Positions 47,907 to 56,288 of a stretch of 64,000 nt of DNA are shown here, in pieces. The notes beneath the pieces were generated by a model that saw only the letters and a list, made by a program, of their open reading frames with translations, had not been told where the DNA came from and searched no databases. Source of the stretch: Vibrio rarus. Its GTDB lineage: Bacteria; Pseudomonadota; Gammaproteobacteria; Enterobacterales; Vibrionaceae. The position numbers and the translations under genes were made by a program. Position 1 is the first letter of the stretch, and each line of letters starts with the position of its first letter. The stretch spans positions 806,001-870,000 of the forward strand of contig NZ_AP024901.1 in NCBI RefSeq assembly GCF_024347075.1, given 5' to 3'.

Positions 47907-48536
47907 ATGAAATTAAAGTCGGTAATCGCACTCTCTCTGTTGATCCCTTTTGGCGCAATGGCTGACCATGACAACACCGTAATCAATGGCTTCGATTACG
48001 GACCATTGGCGCAATTTGTAGGTACTTGGAAGTCTGTTGAAAGTGGTGGTGTGGATATCTCTCCTGCACAAACTGGAACCCCTCAAGGTGAAGGCGCTCC
48101 AGCCGTTACTCCTTTTTACGAAGTGATGACGTTTGAAGTCGCTGCAGATGCGGTGAATGCGAGCGAACAAACATTGGTTGCGCTTTACTACAAACAAGAA
48201 GTCTTCCGTAAATTGGACGATACTAAGTTTCACGACCAGCGTGGGTACTTAATCTACGATAAAGATAATCAAATTGTATATAACTCTTTCTGTGTGCCAA
48301 GAACAACGTGTGTCACAGCAGAAGGTACCGCAGGTAGTGACATGAGCTTGAAAGTTTCCGAGCGTGGTATTGCCGAGTCGAATTATATGCTAGCGAACGC
48401 CTCCACAACGGATTTCTCTATGAACATTAAAGTTGAGGGAGATACGTTAACCTATTCACAAACCACCGCGCTGCAAATTTATAATAAAGCGTTTGCTCAC
48501 ACAGATGCGTCAGTATTGCAACGGGTGAAAAACTAA
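47907..48536 (+). CDS. Exported nitrobindin-like haem-binding beta-barrel protein
   Basis: A 209-residue periplasmic protein with a signal peptide (MKLKSVIALSLLIPFGAMA). The mature part has the start QFVGTWKSVESG, then FYEVMTFEV, LYYKQEVFRKL, FHDQRGYLIYD and a C-terminal barrel strand, which resembles the 10-strand nitrobindin/DUF1794 fold. A conserved His (here possibly in KFHDQRG) binds haem in that family. The Fur box upstream suggests iron- or haem-linked expression. Family placement is moderate. Confidence 0.6.
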   Translation: MKLKSVIALSLLIPFGAMADHDNTVINGFDYGPLAQFVGTWKSVESGGVDISPAQTGTPQGEGAPAVTPFYEVMTFEVAADAVNASEQTLVALYYKQEVFRKLDDTKFHDQRGYLIYDKDNQIVYNSFCVPRTTCVTAEGTAGSDMSLKVSERGIAESNYMLANASTTDFSMNIKVEGDTLTYSQTTALQIYNKAFAHTDASVLQRVKN

Positions 48537-48582
48537 TAACCCCCCATACATTTTTCCTAGTGTTATCGCTAACCATGGAAAC

Positions 48583-48637
48583 AAAAAAGCCCTGATATTT
48601 ACTGGTTTAGTTAAAAGTAAATCAGGGCTTTTTTTTA
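48583..48637. terminator. Bidirectional terminator between nitrobindin-like gene and ccoP
   Basis: AAAAAGCCCTGAT pairs with ATCAGGGCTTTTT, with an inner TTTACT/AGTAAA extension, and T runs on both outer sides. It overlaps the ccoP stop. Confidence 0.9.
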
Positions 48638-50791
48638 TTTAATGTTGATGTTTCTATCTCGCAGATCGTACATATCGGGTGTGGTATGCACCCCACCGGC
48701 AAAGCCTGCTTTTTCTAATGTTTCTCGAACTTGTTTTACATCTTCTGCAGAGACCACAATGTCTCTTGCCCCTAAATGGTAGCGAACAAAGGTGATCAGC
48801 TCGGCGAGTTTCTGATCCGATAACACGTCTTCAAAACTTGCCATCGGCATAAAGTTTTTATCTTCAACCAAATAGGTAGGAGCTAAGCCGCGCACAGCAA
48901 CCGCAATGGTATTGAAAGGGTCACGATGCATAATGATACCGTTATTCAATAACGCAGGAGCAATGGGATCACGCCCTTTACCATCTTCCCCATGGCATGC
49001 GCCACAGGTTTGTTGGTAGACGGAATAAATGTCGGTATTATAGGCGCTTTCATCAAAGCCTTTGGCCTTGAGTACTTTAGCCTCTGGGTCAATGAAATTA
49101 TTGTTGTCCCCTTGAATGAGGTAGTAGGCCATGGCTTCTACATCATCACGAGACATCAAGCTGAGACTATTTTTAACCACATCGGCCATGCCAGCAAAGG
49201 CGGTGCCCTTATCTGAGTGTCCGGTATGTAAAAAGTCGCTTAAAACGTCAGTGTCCCAACCATCGATATACAGCTCATTGGCAGTAATATCTGGCGCATT
49301 CCATCCATCAATGATGTTACCTTGGAATATGCGATCACTGATGATGGCTTGGGCGAGGTTACGTGGTGAGTGACATTCAGAGCAATGGCCTAATCCTGCA
49401 ACCAAATACTTACCTTGTTGCCATTTTTCAACCTCTTGCACGCTCTCTTTTATCTGTGCGGGCACGTCATAAGATAGTGGGCTAGTGTCCATAAACACCA
49501 CATTCCAGCCAAATAAACCTAAACGAATATTGGAAGGAAATAGCATACTGTTGTCATTATTACGCCTTGCGACAGCGGTGATGGATTGTAAATATTGCCA
49601 CATATCCTGCATATCTTGTTCTTTGACATACTGATAAGAGGTGTAGGGCATTGCTGGATATAAATAACCATGGCGTCCTTTGCCATCCACCAGTGCGGCT
49701 TTAAAGTCCTGATAATTATATTGGCCAATGCCTTCACTGGCATGAGGGGTAATATTGGTGGAGTAGACAGTACCAAATGGCGTCACAAAAGGCAGTCCAC
49801 CGGCAAAAGGTTCACCACCTTCTGCGCTATGACATGCCACGCAATCTCCAGCATGAGCTAAATACTCTCCTCGTTGGATGGCATCACTATCAAGACCGGC
49901 CAGTTTGATATCTTGGTCTAGACGATCACGGGTGAGCATAGCACCAATGGCTAAAATTTCGTTGTGCGTTAACTGACTGGCAAAAGCGGGCATGACGTTA
50001 TTTAGACCAAAACGTATGCTGTGCTGGATCTCTTCAATACTGCCACCGTGTAGCCAAATATCATCCGATAAAATAGGCACGCCAATTTCCGGATTGGCAA
50101 CGGAGCCATCACCGTGACAGGCGGAACAGTATTGAGTGAACAAGTGTTTCCCAAGTTCCACTTTTACGGGGGGAACATCCGTATGACGTTGATTTAATGA
50201 GGCTAAAAAGTATGACAGTTTAGCTATTTCATCATCGTTAAGAATTTCGTTATAGCCAGCCATAGCGCCGTTGCGCCCTTTTTCTATAGAGTGAAGGATC
50301 GCTTCATCCGTGCCACCATACAGCCAGTCATTATCGATTAGGTTAGGGAAGTGCTTTTGACCTTGAGCATTGTCTCTATGACAGGCTGCGCAATGGGTTT
50401 GAAATAATATTCGTCCAGAGTCCGTGATGGCTTTGTTATCGGCAAGGTGTGTTAATGAAGTATCGGTGACCTTGGCAAACTGCTCATCTAAAGAGGTCAC
50501 GGGCGAACTTAATTTGTCATCGCTTTGCTGCCAATCAACTAAGCCTTGCCAGTTGCCTAGCCCTGGATAGAGCACGAGAAAACCGACCGCAAGACAAAAT
50601 GCAATGAAGTAACCTACAAATAAGATCTTGGGTGGAGGTGCATCGTTTTCGTCAATACCATCAAATGTTGCCAACGACTTGCTGGCGTTCGCCTCATGAT
50701 TTTTTCGCCAGTATTTGATGATAATGCTAACCATTAATAGCAAAAAAATAACAATGCAGGTTACAGCCCATAAATTCCAGAAATGACTCAT
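48635..50791 (-). CDS. ccoP: CcoP fused to a triheme dehydrogenase-type cytochrome c (five haem sites)
   Basis: A 718-residue periplasm-facing cytochrome. Two N-terminal helices (about 5-26 and 57-76) and two c-type haem sites, C134-H138 (CAACH) and C222-H226 (CSACH), make up a normal cbb3 CcoP. After about residue 300 the sequence changes to the three-haem subunit of membrane-bound alcohol or gluconate dehydrogenases, with sites C317-H321 (CVACH), C470-H474 (CSECH) and C596-H600 (CGACH) and typical stretches such as GEPFAGGLPFVTPFGTVYS. CcoP is usually about 300 residues with two haems. No CcoQ gene is present. It overlaps ccoO by 4 bp. Direct electron input from a periplasmic dehydrogenase is inferred. 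Confidence 0.85.
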   Translation of the reverse strand: MSHFWNLWAVTCIVIFLLLMVSIIIKYWRKNHEANASKSLATFDGIDENDAPPPKILFVGYFIAFCLAVGFLVLYPGLGNWQGLVDWQQSDDKLSSPVTSLDEQFAKVTDTSLTHLADNKAITDSGRILFQTHCAACHRDNAQGQKHFPNLIDNDWLYGGTDEAILHSIEKGRNGAMAGYNEILNDDEIAKLSYFLASLNQRHTDVPPVKVELGKHLFTQYCSACHGDGSVANPEIGVPILSDDIWLHGGSIEEIQHSIRFGLNNVMPAFASQLTHNEILAIGAMLTRDRLDQDIKLAGLDSDAIQRGEYLAHAGDCVACHSAEGGEPFAGGLPFVTPFGTVYSTNITPHASEGIGQYNYQDFKAALVDGKGRHGYLYPAMPYTSYQYVKEQDMQDMWQYLQSITAVARRNNDNSMLFPSNIRLGLFGWNVVFMDTSPLSYDVPAQIKESVQEVEKWQQGKYLVAGLGHCSECHSPRNLAQAIISDRIFQGNIIDGWNAPDITANELYIDGWDTDVLSDFLHTGHSDKGTAFAGMADVVKNSLSLMSRDDVEAMAYYLIQGDNNNFIDPEAKVLKAKGFDESAYNTDIYSVYQQTCGACHGEDGKGRDPIAPALLNNGIIMHRDPFNTIAVAVRGLAPTYLVEDKNFMPMASFEDVLSDQKLAELITFVRYHLGARDIVVSAEDVKQVRETLEKAGFAGGVHTTPDMYDLRDRNINIK

Positions 50792-51399
50792 TGCAGAACC
50801 TCCTCTGCAGTATCAACTCCTAAACTTTGTAAGTAACGAATTAATGCCTCCCCTTTTGTTTTCCCGCGTACTTGTAATCGGGCATCTGCGATTTCATTCT
50901 CTGAGTAAGGTACACCTAAGGTTTGTAACGCTCGCATTTTATCTGTGATGTCATCACCAGAAAGTTTATGTTCAAAAAGCCATGGATAAGCGGGCATGAT
51001 GGACGTTGGAATGACATCTCTAGGGTTGACTAAGTGCAGTACATGCCATTGATCGGAGTACTTTCTGCCAAGGTTGGTTAAGTCAGGCCCTGTGCGTTTA
51101 GAGCCCCAAAGGTTAGGGAATTCATAAATATCATCCGGTTCTTGGTTGGCTCTACCATTGCGTTTTGTTTCCGGCTCTAGTGGGCGCACCATTTGCGTAT
51201 GACAAACATGACACCCTTCACTGATATAAATATCGCGTCCAGCGATTTGGATGGCGGTGAGGGGTTTAGCCGAGCTATTTAATGCCAGTTCCGGTCCTCT
51301 TACAATATTGGGGACAATCAATACCAAGATTGAAAAAGAGGCAACAATGAGGGTGGCGATGATGAGAATCAGCACCGATTGAGTGAAGTCTTTACTCAT
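50788..51399 (-). CDS. ccoO: cbb3-type cytochrome oxidase subunit II
   Basis: A 203-residue membrane-anchored monohaem cytochrome c. One N-terminal helix (about 9-31) precedes the haem site EGCHVCHTQMVRPLEPE, and a distal Met ligand may lie in PTSIMPAYPWLFEH. This matches CcoO. It overlaps ccoN by 1 bp and ccoP by 4 bp, so N-O-P form one operon. Confidence 0.92.
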   Translation of the reverse strand: MSKDFTQSVLILIIATLIVASFSILVLIVPNIVRGPELALNSSAKPLTAIQIAGRDIYISEGCHVCHTQMVRPLEPETKRNGRANQEPDDIYEFPNLWGSKRTGPDLTNLGRKYSDQWHVLHLVNPRDVIPTSIMPAYPWLFEHKLSGDDITDKMRALQTLGVPYSENEIADARLQVRGKTKGEALIRYLQSLGVDTAEEVLQ

Positions 51400-52814
51400 T
51401 ATAAAGTCTCCCTTTTAAGCACTAGCTTAGGCATTTTTACCGTTTTATAGAGGTTGTATACCATGAGCAATAAGCCGAGTACGAATAAGGCCCCACCTAA
51501 GAAACGTAACAATAACCATGGGGCTTTAAAGTCCATAGCTTCGACAAAGCTATACATAAGTTCACCGTTGTCATTTTGTGCCAGCCACATATAGCCCTCA
51601 CCAATGCCTGCAACCCATAAAGCAATGGCATAAATAGCCACTCCGGCATGAGCAAGCCAGAAGTGCCATTTGATTAAGCGCGCGGACCACAGTTTGTCTT
51701 TGTCCCACAATTTTGGGATAAAATAGTAAAATACGGCAATGCCAGACATGCCTACCCAACCTAAAGCCGCAGAATGTACATGACCAATAATCCACTCGGT
51801 GTTGTGCGCTAACATATTGAACCAACGTATGGCCAATAGCGGCCCTTCAAAGGTGGCCAAGCAGTAATACATAATGGCGGAGAAGAAGAACAACATAATG
51901 TAGTCATTTTTCAGCTTTTGCTTGTTTTGCAGTAACGTCATAGCGCTGTTAAATGCGCCCCCCCATGACGGTAACCACAAGATAAGTGACATCACAATCC
52001 CGATATTTTGTACCCAAATAGGCACGGAAGAGTAAATAAGATGATGGGTTCCTGCCCATGTATAAAAGCCGACTAATCCCCAAAAGTGAATCACAGAAAG
52101 GCGATAGGAATAGATAGGACGTTCTGACACTTTAGGGATGAAATAATAGTTCATCCCGATAACGCCTGCGGTGAGAAGAAAGCCTACGGCATTGTGCCCC
52201 CACCACCATTGAACAATGGCATCTTGAGCGCCGGCAAACACCGAATACGATTTTGTTAAAGAGGCGGGAAGCGCCAGATTATTCACCACAAAAATTAATG
52301 CGATAACAATAATAAAGGCAGCAAAGAACCAGTTAGCGACAAAGATGTGATGGACCTTTCGCTTGGCAATGGTGCCAAAAAACAAAATGGCATACAGCAC
52401 CCACACTAAAACAATAAGAAGATCGATAGGCCATTCCAGTTCGGCATACTCTTTTGACGTGGTGTATCCCAAAGGTAAGGAGAGCACGGCTAATAGCAAG
52501 ACCAGTTGCCAGCCCCAAAAGACCATCCAAGCTAAACTTTTATTAAATAACTGGCATTGACCTGTGCGTTGAGCAATATAAAGAGAGGCACCCATTAGCA
52601 TGTTGACCACAAACCCATATATTACCCCTGAGGTGTGCAAGGGGCGCAAGCGGCCAAATTGAATGTATTCAGAGTCAAAATTTAAACTAGGCCAGTACAG
52701 TTGGGCAGCTAATACCACGCCAATGAACATACCGATCACGGCCCATACAACGGACGCCATAACGAAGTATTTGACCACCTTAGTGTCGTACTGTGGGATT
52801 GTGTTTTCCATCAC
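51399..52814 (-). CDS. ccoN: cbb3-type cytochrome oxidase catalytic subunit I
   Basis: A 471-residue, 12-helix haem-copper oxidase subunit. Ligand regions are RPLHTSGVIYGF, WWWGHNAVGFLLTAG (CuB His), GTHHLIYSSVP (CuB pair) and IIGHVHSAALGWVG (haem ligands). The catalytic tyrosine of C-type oxidases lies in IMYYCLATFEGP. NO reductase (NorB) is the main alternative, but the TFEGP context with this Tyr favours the oxidase. It is 9 bp downstream of a small cytochrome c gene. Confidence 0.93.
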   Translation of the reverse strand: MMENTIPQYDTKVVKYFVMASVVWAVIGMFIGVVLAAQLYWPSLNFDSEYIQFGRLRPLHTSGVIYGFVVNMLMGASLYIAQRTGQCQLFNKSLAWMVFWGWQLVLLLAVLSLPLGYTTSKEYAELEWPIDLLIVLVWVLYAILFFGTIAKRKVHHIFVANWFFAAFIIVIALIFVVNNLALPASLTKSYSVFAGAQDAIVQWWWGHNAVGFLLTAGVIGMNYYFIPKVSERPIYSYRLSVIHFWGLVGFYTWAGTHHLIYSSVPIWVQNIGIVMSLILWLPSWGGAFNSAMTLLQNKQKLKNDYIMLFFFSAIMYYCLATFEGPLLAIRWFNMLAHNTEWIIGHVHSAALGWVGMSGIAVFYYFIPKLWDKDKLWSARLIKWHFWLAHAGVAIYAIALWVAGIGEGYMWLAQNDNGELMYSFVEAMDFKAPWLLLRFLGGALFVLGLLLMVYNLYKTVKMPKLVLKRETL

Positions 52815-52822
52815 GTCATCCT

Positions 52823-53161
52823 TTACTGCTGAGGTTTTTGACCAAGCTTGGAGAAGAAGTACGAGACATCTTCAATATCTTGATCGGACAGAGCGTCAGC
52901 TTGTTGCTGCATGAGTATTGCGAGGCCACTACTGCGTTCGCGAGCTTTGTAATCTTTTAGGGATGAAATGAGATACCCCATTTTCTGACCGCGCAGGTTG
53001 GGGTAGGGATCTAATGTTGAAATGCCATCTTCACCATGGCAGGTCATACACACTTTGGCTTTTGCTTGACCCACTGCAAATTGAGCGTCTTCTTCTGCTA
53101 AAGCATTTCCTGTTAAAGCAATGCAGCTAAATCCAAGTAGAGTGATTAAATGCATTTTCAT
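52823..53161 (-). CDS. Periplasmic c-type cytochrome
   Basis: A 112-residue class I cytochrome c with a signal peptide (about 1-22, ending NALA). The haem site is KVCMTCHGEDG, and IDYPNLRGQ-like sequence (DPYPNLRGQKMGYLISSLKDYK) with a distal Met is typical of the c4/c5/c553 group. It is the first gene of the cbb3 operon and could donate electrons to it. Confidence 0.9.
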   Translation of the reverse strand: MKMHLITLLGFSCIALTGNALAEEDAQFAVGQAKAKVCMTCHGEDGISTLDPYPNLRGQKMGYLISSLKDYKARERSSGLAILMQQQADALSDQDIEDVSYFFSKLGQKPQQ

Positions 53162-53310
53162 CGGCGCCAGTCCTTGTCCGAGCCTCCAGTGTTGGCCGTT
53201 GGAGGGATATAGGTGTAGAAAAAAGTATAGTTAAGCATTTGGATAAGGCATTGCATTAATTCAACTTGTGGCGAATTTTGTGGCGAGTTGTGTTCAAGAG
53301 ACGTATTGGC

Positions 53311-53344
53311 AAAGATAAGCCTTTAACTCAATAGGCTTATCTTT
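53311..53344 (-). terminator. Terminator-like hairpin after nasA
   Basis: AAAGATAAGCC pairs with GGCTTATCTTT (53311-53321 with 53334-53344) just past the nasA stop and ahead of the cytochrome/cbb3 operon. The T run is short. Confidence 0.65.
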
Positions 53345-53384
53345 GCGGTGAAATAGGGCTTGGAAAATAGGTTAACCATTTGTT

Positions 53385-55865
53385 TTAAAGTGCAATTTCA
53401 ATCATTTCATCCGCTTTAAACAACTCGGATGGCTGGTTGAATGCCTCGATGAGTTCGCTCACTTGCTGTTTTGTGAAATGATCTTGAAGTGACACAAACT
53501 GAACTGGGCGTGCGTGAGCATCTAAGGTGATCCAGCGGGCTTTTCCCTGAGCAGATTCATTTCTTATTTGACATCGCTCATCCCTGTCTAAATAGAGTGC
53601 TAACGCTTTTGCTAGCTCATTTATGGGAAGAGTGGATTCAATGCGATACACATATCCGCCTTGTATTTTCTGTCTAGCCCAATAATCAATGCCCTTTAAA
53701 TGAATGATCTTTTTGGATATGAAAAGGGCACAACTATTGCGCTGATAGGGAGAAATTGCGACAGCGGAGTGTTTAAATTCAGGCTGGCCTGACGCTTTAT
53801 CTGTGGTATTGGCGATCAGAGCACAAGGCTTACTGTGGTTGGCTGTGGTGTCGTTCCAATGTATCGGCATAAAGAGTTGCTGTGGCGATACATCGCAGGT
53901 GACATTTGCACGTACTAAAGCGGTTCCTTGTGCGTTAGATACCCAAGCTAAATGCCCGTCAGTAATGGAAAATTGCGCAGCAGTGTTAGGGTGGATTTGC
54001 ACATAAGGTTCACTGCAGTGCTTGGCCAGTTGCGCTGATAATCCGGTACGGGTCATGGTGTGCCAATGATCTCGAGTGCGCCCACTGTTAAGGATCAAAG
54101 GGGTATCATGGGTGATTGTGGCAACGGGTGGGTGATAGCATACAGCCACAAAACGTCCGCGGTGATTAGGGGTATTAAAGCGTCCATCGCTAAATAAGCG
54201 TTGGTTTGTCGTTTGCTGTTGTAGTTCAGTGACTGGCCATTGTTGTGGGGTTAAACGGCTATACCCTTGAGCATCTAAAGAGGTTAAACCTATGAGGTTT
54301 AAGTCTCGTTCGTTCTGCAGGTTATCTAAAGTGGTGAGGCGAGCATACTCGTTAAACACCTCACCTTCGTGTTGGTAATTGAAGGCATCGGTGTGTCCCA
54401 TCTTTTGCGCTACTTGCGAGATGATCCACCAATCAGGCTTTGCTTGCCCAGGACTTGGTAAAATACGTCTTTGCCGCGATATGCGCCTTTCTGAGTTGGT
54501 GACTGTGCCCGACTTTTCACTCCAGCCCTGAGCGGGAAGCACAATGTCAGCCATACGCGTGGTTTCAGTATCGGCAATACAATCGGACACCACCACTAGT
54601 GGACACTTGGTTAGAGCGGACTGTATTTTGTCTGAATTGGGTAGGCTCACCATAGGGTTGGTGGCCATGATCCAAATGGCTTTGATTTTGCCACACTCAA
54701 TGGCATCAAACATATCAATCGCTTTGAGACCCGGTTGCGTGGCCAGTTGTTCTGTTTGCCAAAATTCACGGATAAGCTGTTGATGACGTGGGTTTTCAAA
54801 CTCCATGTGCGCAGTTAACGTATTTGCTAGCGCCCCCACTTCTCGTCCGCCCATAGCATTAGGTTGCCCGGTGATGGAAAAGGGCCCACTACCTGGTTTG
54901 CCAATTTTTCCCGTAGCGAGATGACAGTTTAAAATCGCGTTGACCTTATCAGAACCTCGACTGGATTGATTTACCCCTTGAGAATAGATGGTCACTACAC
55001 GCTCGGTATGGGCAAAAGCGCAATAAAACTGGTGTAACTGCTCCGTAGAAAGTTGAGTGACTTGAGTTAAGTCTATATCGCGTGTTGCGGTTTCAAGGGC
55101 GTGTTGAAAGCCTTGGGTATGGGTGGCGATATACGGTTCATCTAACGCATCGTGCTGTTGTAAATGCGATAGCAGTCCATTAAATAAAGCCACATCGGAA
55201 CCCGACGCAATCGCTAGGTGGCTATCGGCTAGATCGCATGTGTCTGTTCTTCTTGGGTCGATGACCACAATATTTAATGCAGGGTTAGACTGTTTGGCAA
55301 TGCGCAATCGTTGAAATAATACCGGATGACACCACGCTAGGTTAGAGCCGACGATAACCACCATTTCTGCCTGTTCTAAGTCTTCGTAACAAATCGGCAC
55401 TGTATCGCTACCAAAAGCACGTTTATGCCCAACCACGGATGAAGCCATACACAGACGTGAATTGCTGTCGATATTGGCGCTGCCCATAAACCCTTTAATC
55501 AGTTTATTGGCCACATAATAGTCTTCGGTTAAGAGTTGCCCTGACACATAAAATGCCACCGAGTCTCTGCCATGCTCCTCTATGGTTTGGCTAAAACGAT
55601 CGGCGACCATTTGTGTGGCTTCATCCCAGTCTAAGGTTTGCGAGGCTGACTGGGTGTTTAATGTGGGATAAAGTAAACGTCCCTCATGCACGACAGTATC
55701 GCCAAGTGCAATGCCCTTTGTGCAGAGTTTGCCATAATTAGAGGGGTGGTTTTGATCGCCCCTCACTTCTAATTCACCACAGGCTTTTGGCCTAGCTTCT
55801 ACACCACAACCCACACCGCAATAAGCACAGGTTGTTTTTATCCATCCTTCCTCTTGTTGATTCAT
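53385..55865 (-). CDS. nasA: Assimilatory nitrate reductase catalytic subunit NasA
   Basis: An 826-residue molybdopterin enzyme that reduces nitrate to nitrite in the cytoplasm. The N-terminal [4Fe-4S] ligands are in TTCAYCGVGCGVEAR and later KLCTKG. The molybdopterin domain includes SNSRLCMASSVVGHKRAFGSD, with a conserved Cys that would bind Mo, and the C-terminal domain follows (about 590-690). There is no signal peptide, so it is not periplasmic NapA. The C-terminal [2Fe-2S] domain seen in Klebsiella NasA is absent. AAGGA precedes the ATG, and a sigma-54 promoter match lies 40-55 bp upstream. Confidence 0.93.
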   Translation of the reverse strand: MNQQEEGWIKTTCAYCGVGCGVEARPKACGELEVRGDQNHPSNYGKLCTKGIALGDTVVHEGRLLYPTLNTQSASQTLDWDEATQMVADRFSQTIEEHGRDSVAFYVSGQLLTEDYYVANKLIKGFMGSANIDSNSRLCMASSVVGHKRAFGSDTVPICYEDLEQAEMVVIVGSNLAWCHPVLFQRLRIAKQSNPALNIVVIDPRRTDTCDLADSHLAIASGSDVALFNGLLSHLQQHDALDEPYIATHTQGFQHALETATRDIDLTQVTQLSTEQLHQFYCAFAHTERVVTIYSQGVNQSSRGSDKVNAILNCHLATGKIGKPGSGPFSITGQPNAMGGREVGALANTLTAHMEFENPRHQQLIREFWQTEQLATQPGLKAIDMFDAIECGKIKAIWIMATNPMVSLPNSDKIQSALTKCPLVVVSDCIADTETTRMADIVLPAQGWSEKSGTVTNSERRISRQRRILPSPGQAKPDWWIISQVAQKMGHTDAFNYQHEGEVFNEYARLTTLDNLQNERDLNLIGLTSLDAQGYSRLTPQQWPVTELQQQTTNQRLFSDGRFNTPNHRGRFVAVCYHPPVATITHDTPLILNSGRTRDHWHTMTRTGLSAQLAKHCSEPYVQIHPNTAAQFSITDGHLAWVSNAQGTALVRANVTCDVSPQQLFMPIHWNDTTANHSKPCALIANTTDKASGQPEFKHSAVAISPYQRNSCALFISKKIIHLKGIDYWARQKIQGGYVYRIESTLPINELAKALALYLDRDERCQIRNESAQGKARWITLDAHARPVQFVSLQDHFTKQQVSELIEAFNQPSELFKADEMIEIAL

Positions 55866-55902
55866 GAGGAGTCCTTTGATTTGCTATTAATGCTAGTTAC
55901 CT

Positions 55903-55918
55903 TGCAAAAATCAAACCA
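55903..55918 (-). promoter_or_regulatory. Sigma-54 promoter of nasA
   Basis: On the minus strand TGGTTTGATTTTTGCA has the invariant GG and GC dinucleotides with 10 bp between them and the TTGCA -12 element complete. The expected start is near 55892, giving a leader of under 30 nt before the nasA ATG. Confidence 0.7.
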
Positions 55919-56191
55919 AGTTAATGGAAATGCAAAAATCTTAAATAAATCCTTTGTATTCAAATATTTAAATTATCGCCTACTACCAAAGTAGTAGGCT
56001 TAATGTGCTAAATAATGTGATGATATCTTGGTTGTGCACCAAGTTGAGTATTATTGCACCTTAAAGGTTCAATTTGTCTTATTTTTTCTTGTTGCCAGTG
56101 AAGTAAACTAGCTATATAGCGTAAATGTTTCCCCGGTAAGTATTTGTAATTAAATGGATTCAACGTAATTTGTTAAATAATATTTAAAGAT

Positions 56192-56207
56192 TGGTATTGA
56201 AATTGCA
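56192..56207 (+). promoter_or_regulatory. Sigma-54 promoter of the cobA-nirBD operon
   Basis: TGGTATTGAAATTGCA has the -24 GG and -12 GC at the required 10-bp spacing with TTGCA complete. The expected start is near 56218, about 70 nt before the cobA ATG at 56289. Confidence 0.7.
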
Positions 56208-56288
56208 GGGCTTAGTATAGAAGTCATCACATCAATGCTCGCTTTTGAACAGTGGCAGGATGGCAAGACAAGATCTAGGAGCAATTCA

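Larger units (their letters stand above)
55866..56288. promoter_or_regulatory. Divergent nasA / cobA-nirBD control region
   Basis: The region carries two sigma-54 matches, one per direction (55903-55918 and 56192-56207), with possible NtrC-type GCACC elements at 56036-56040 and 56056-56060. The layout suggests nitrogen-limitation control of both arms. Confidence 0.6.

Noticed and set aside
51399-52814. CcoN-like gene as a nitric oxide reductase NorB
   Set aside because: The C-type oxidase tyrosine context (YYCLATFEGP) and the adjacent CcoO and CcoP genes favour a cbb3 oxidase.
53251-53264. FNR-like TTGCATTAATTCAA upstream of the cytochrome/cbb3 operon
   Set aside because: Only 7 of 10 informative positions match TTGAT-N4-ATCAA and both half sites are imperfect, so it is too weak to annotate.
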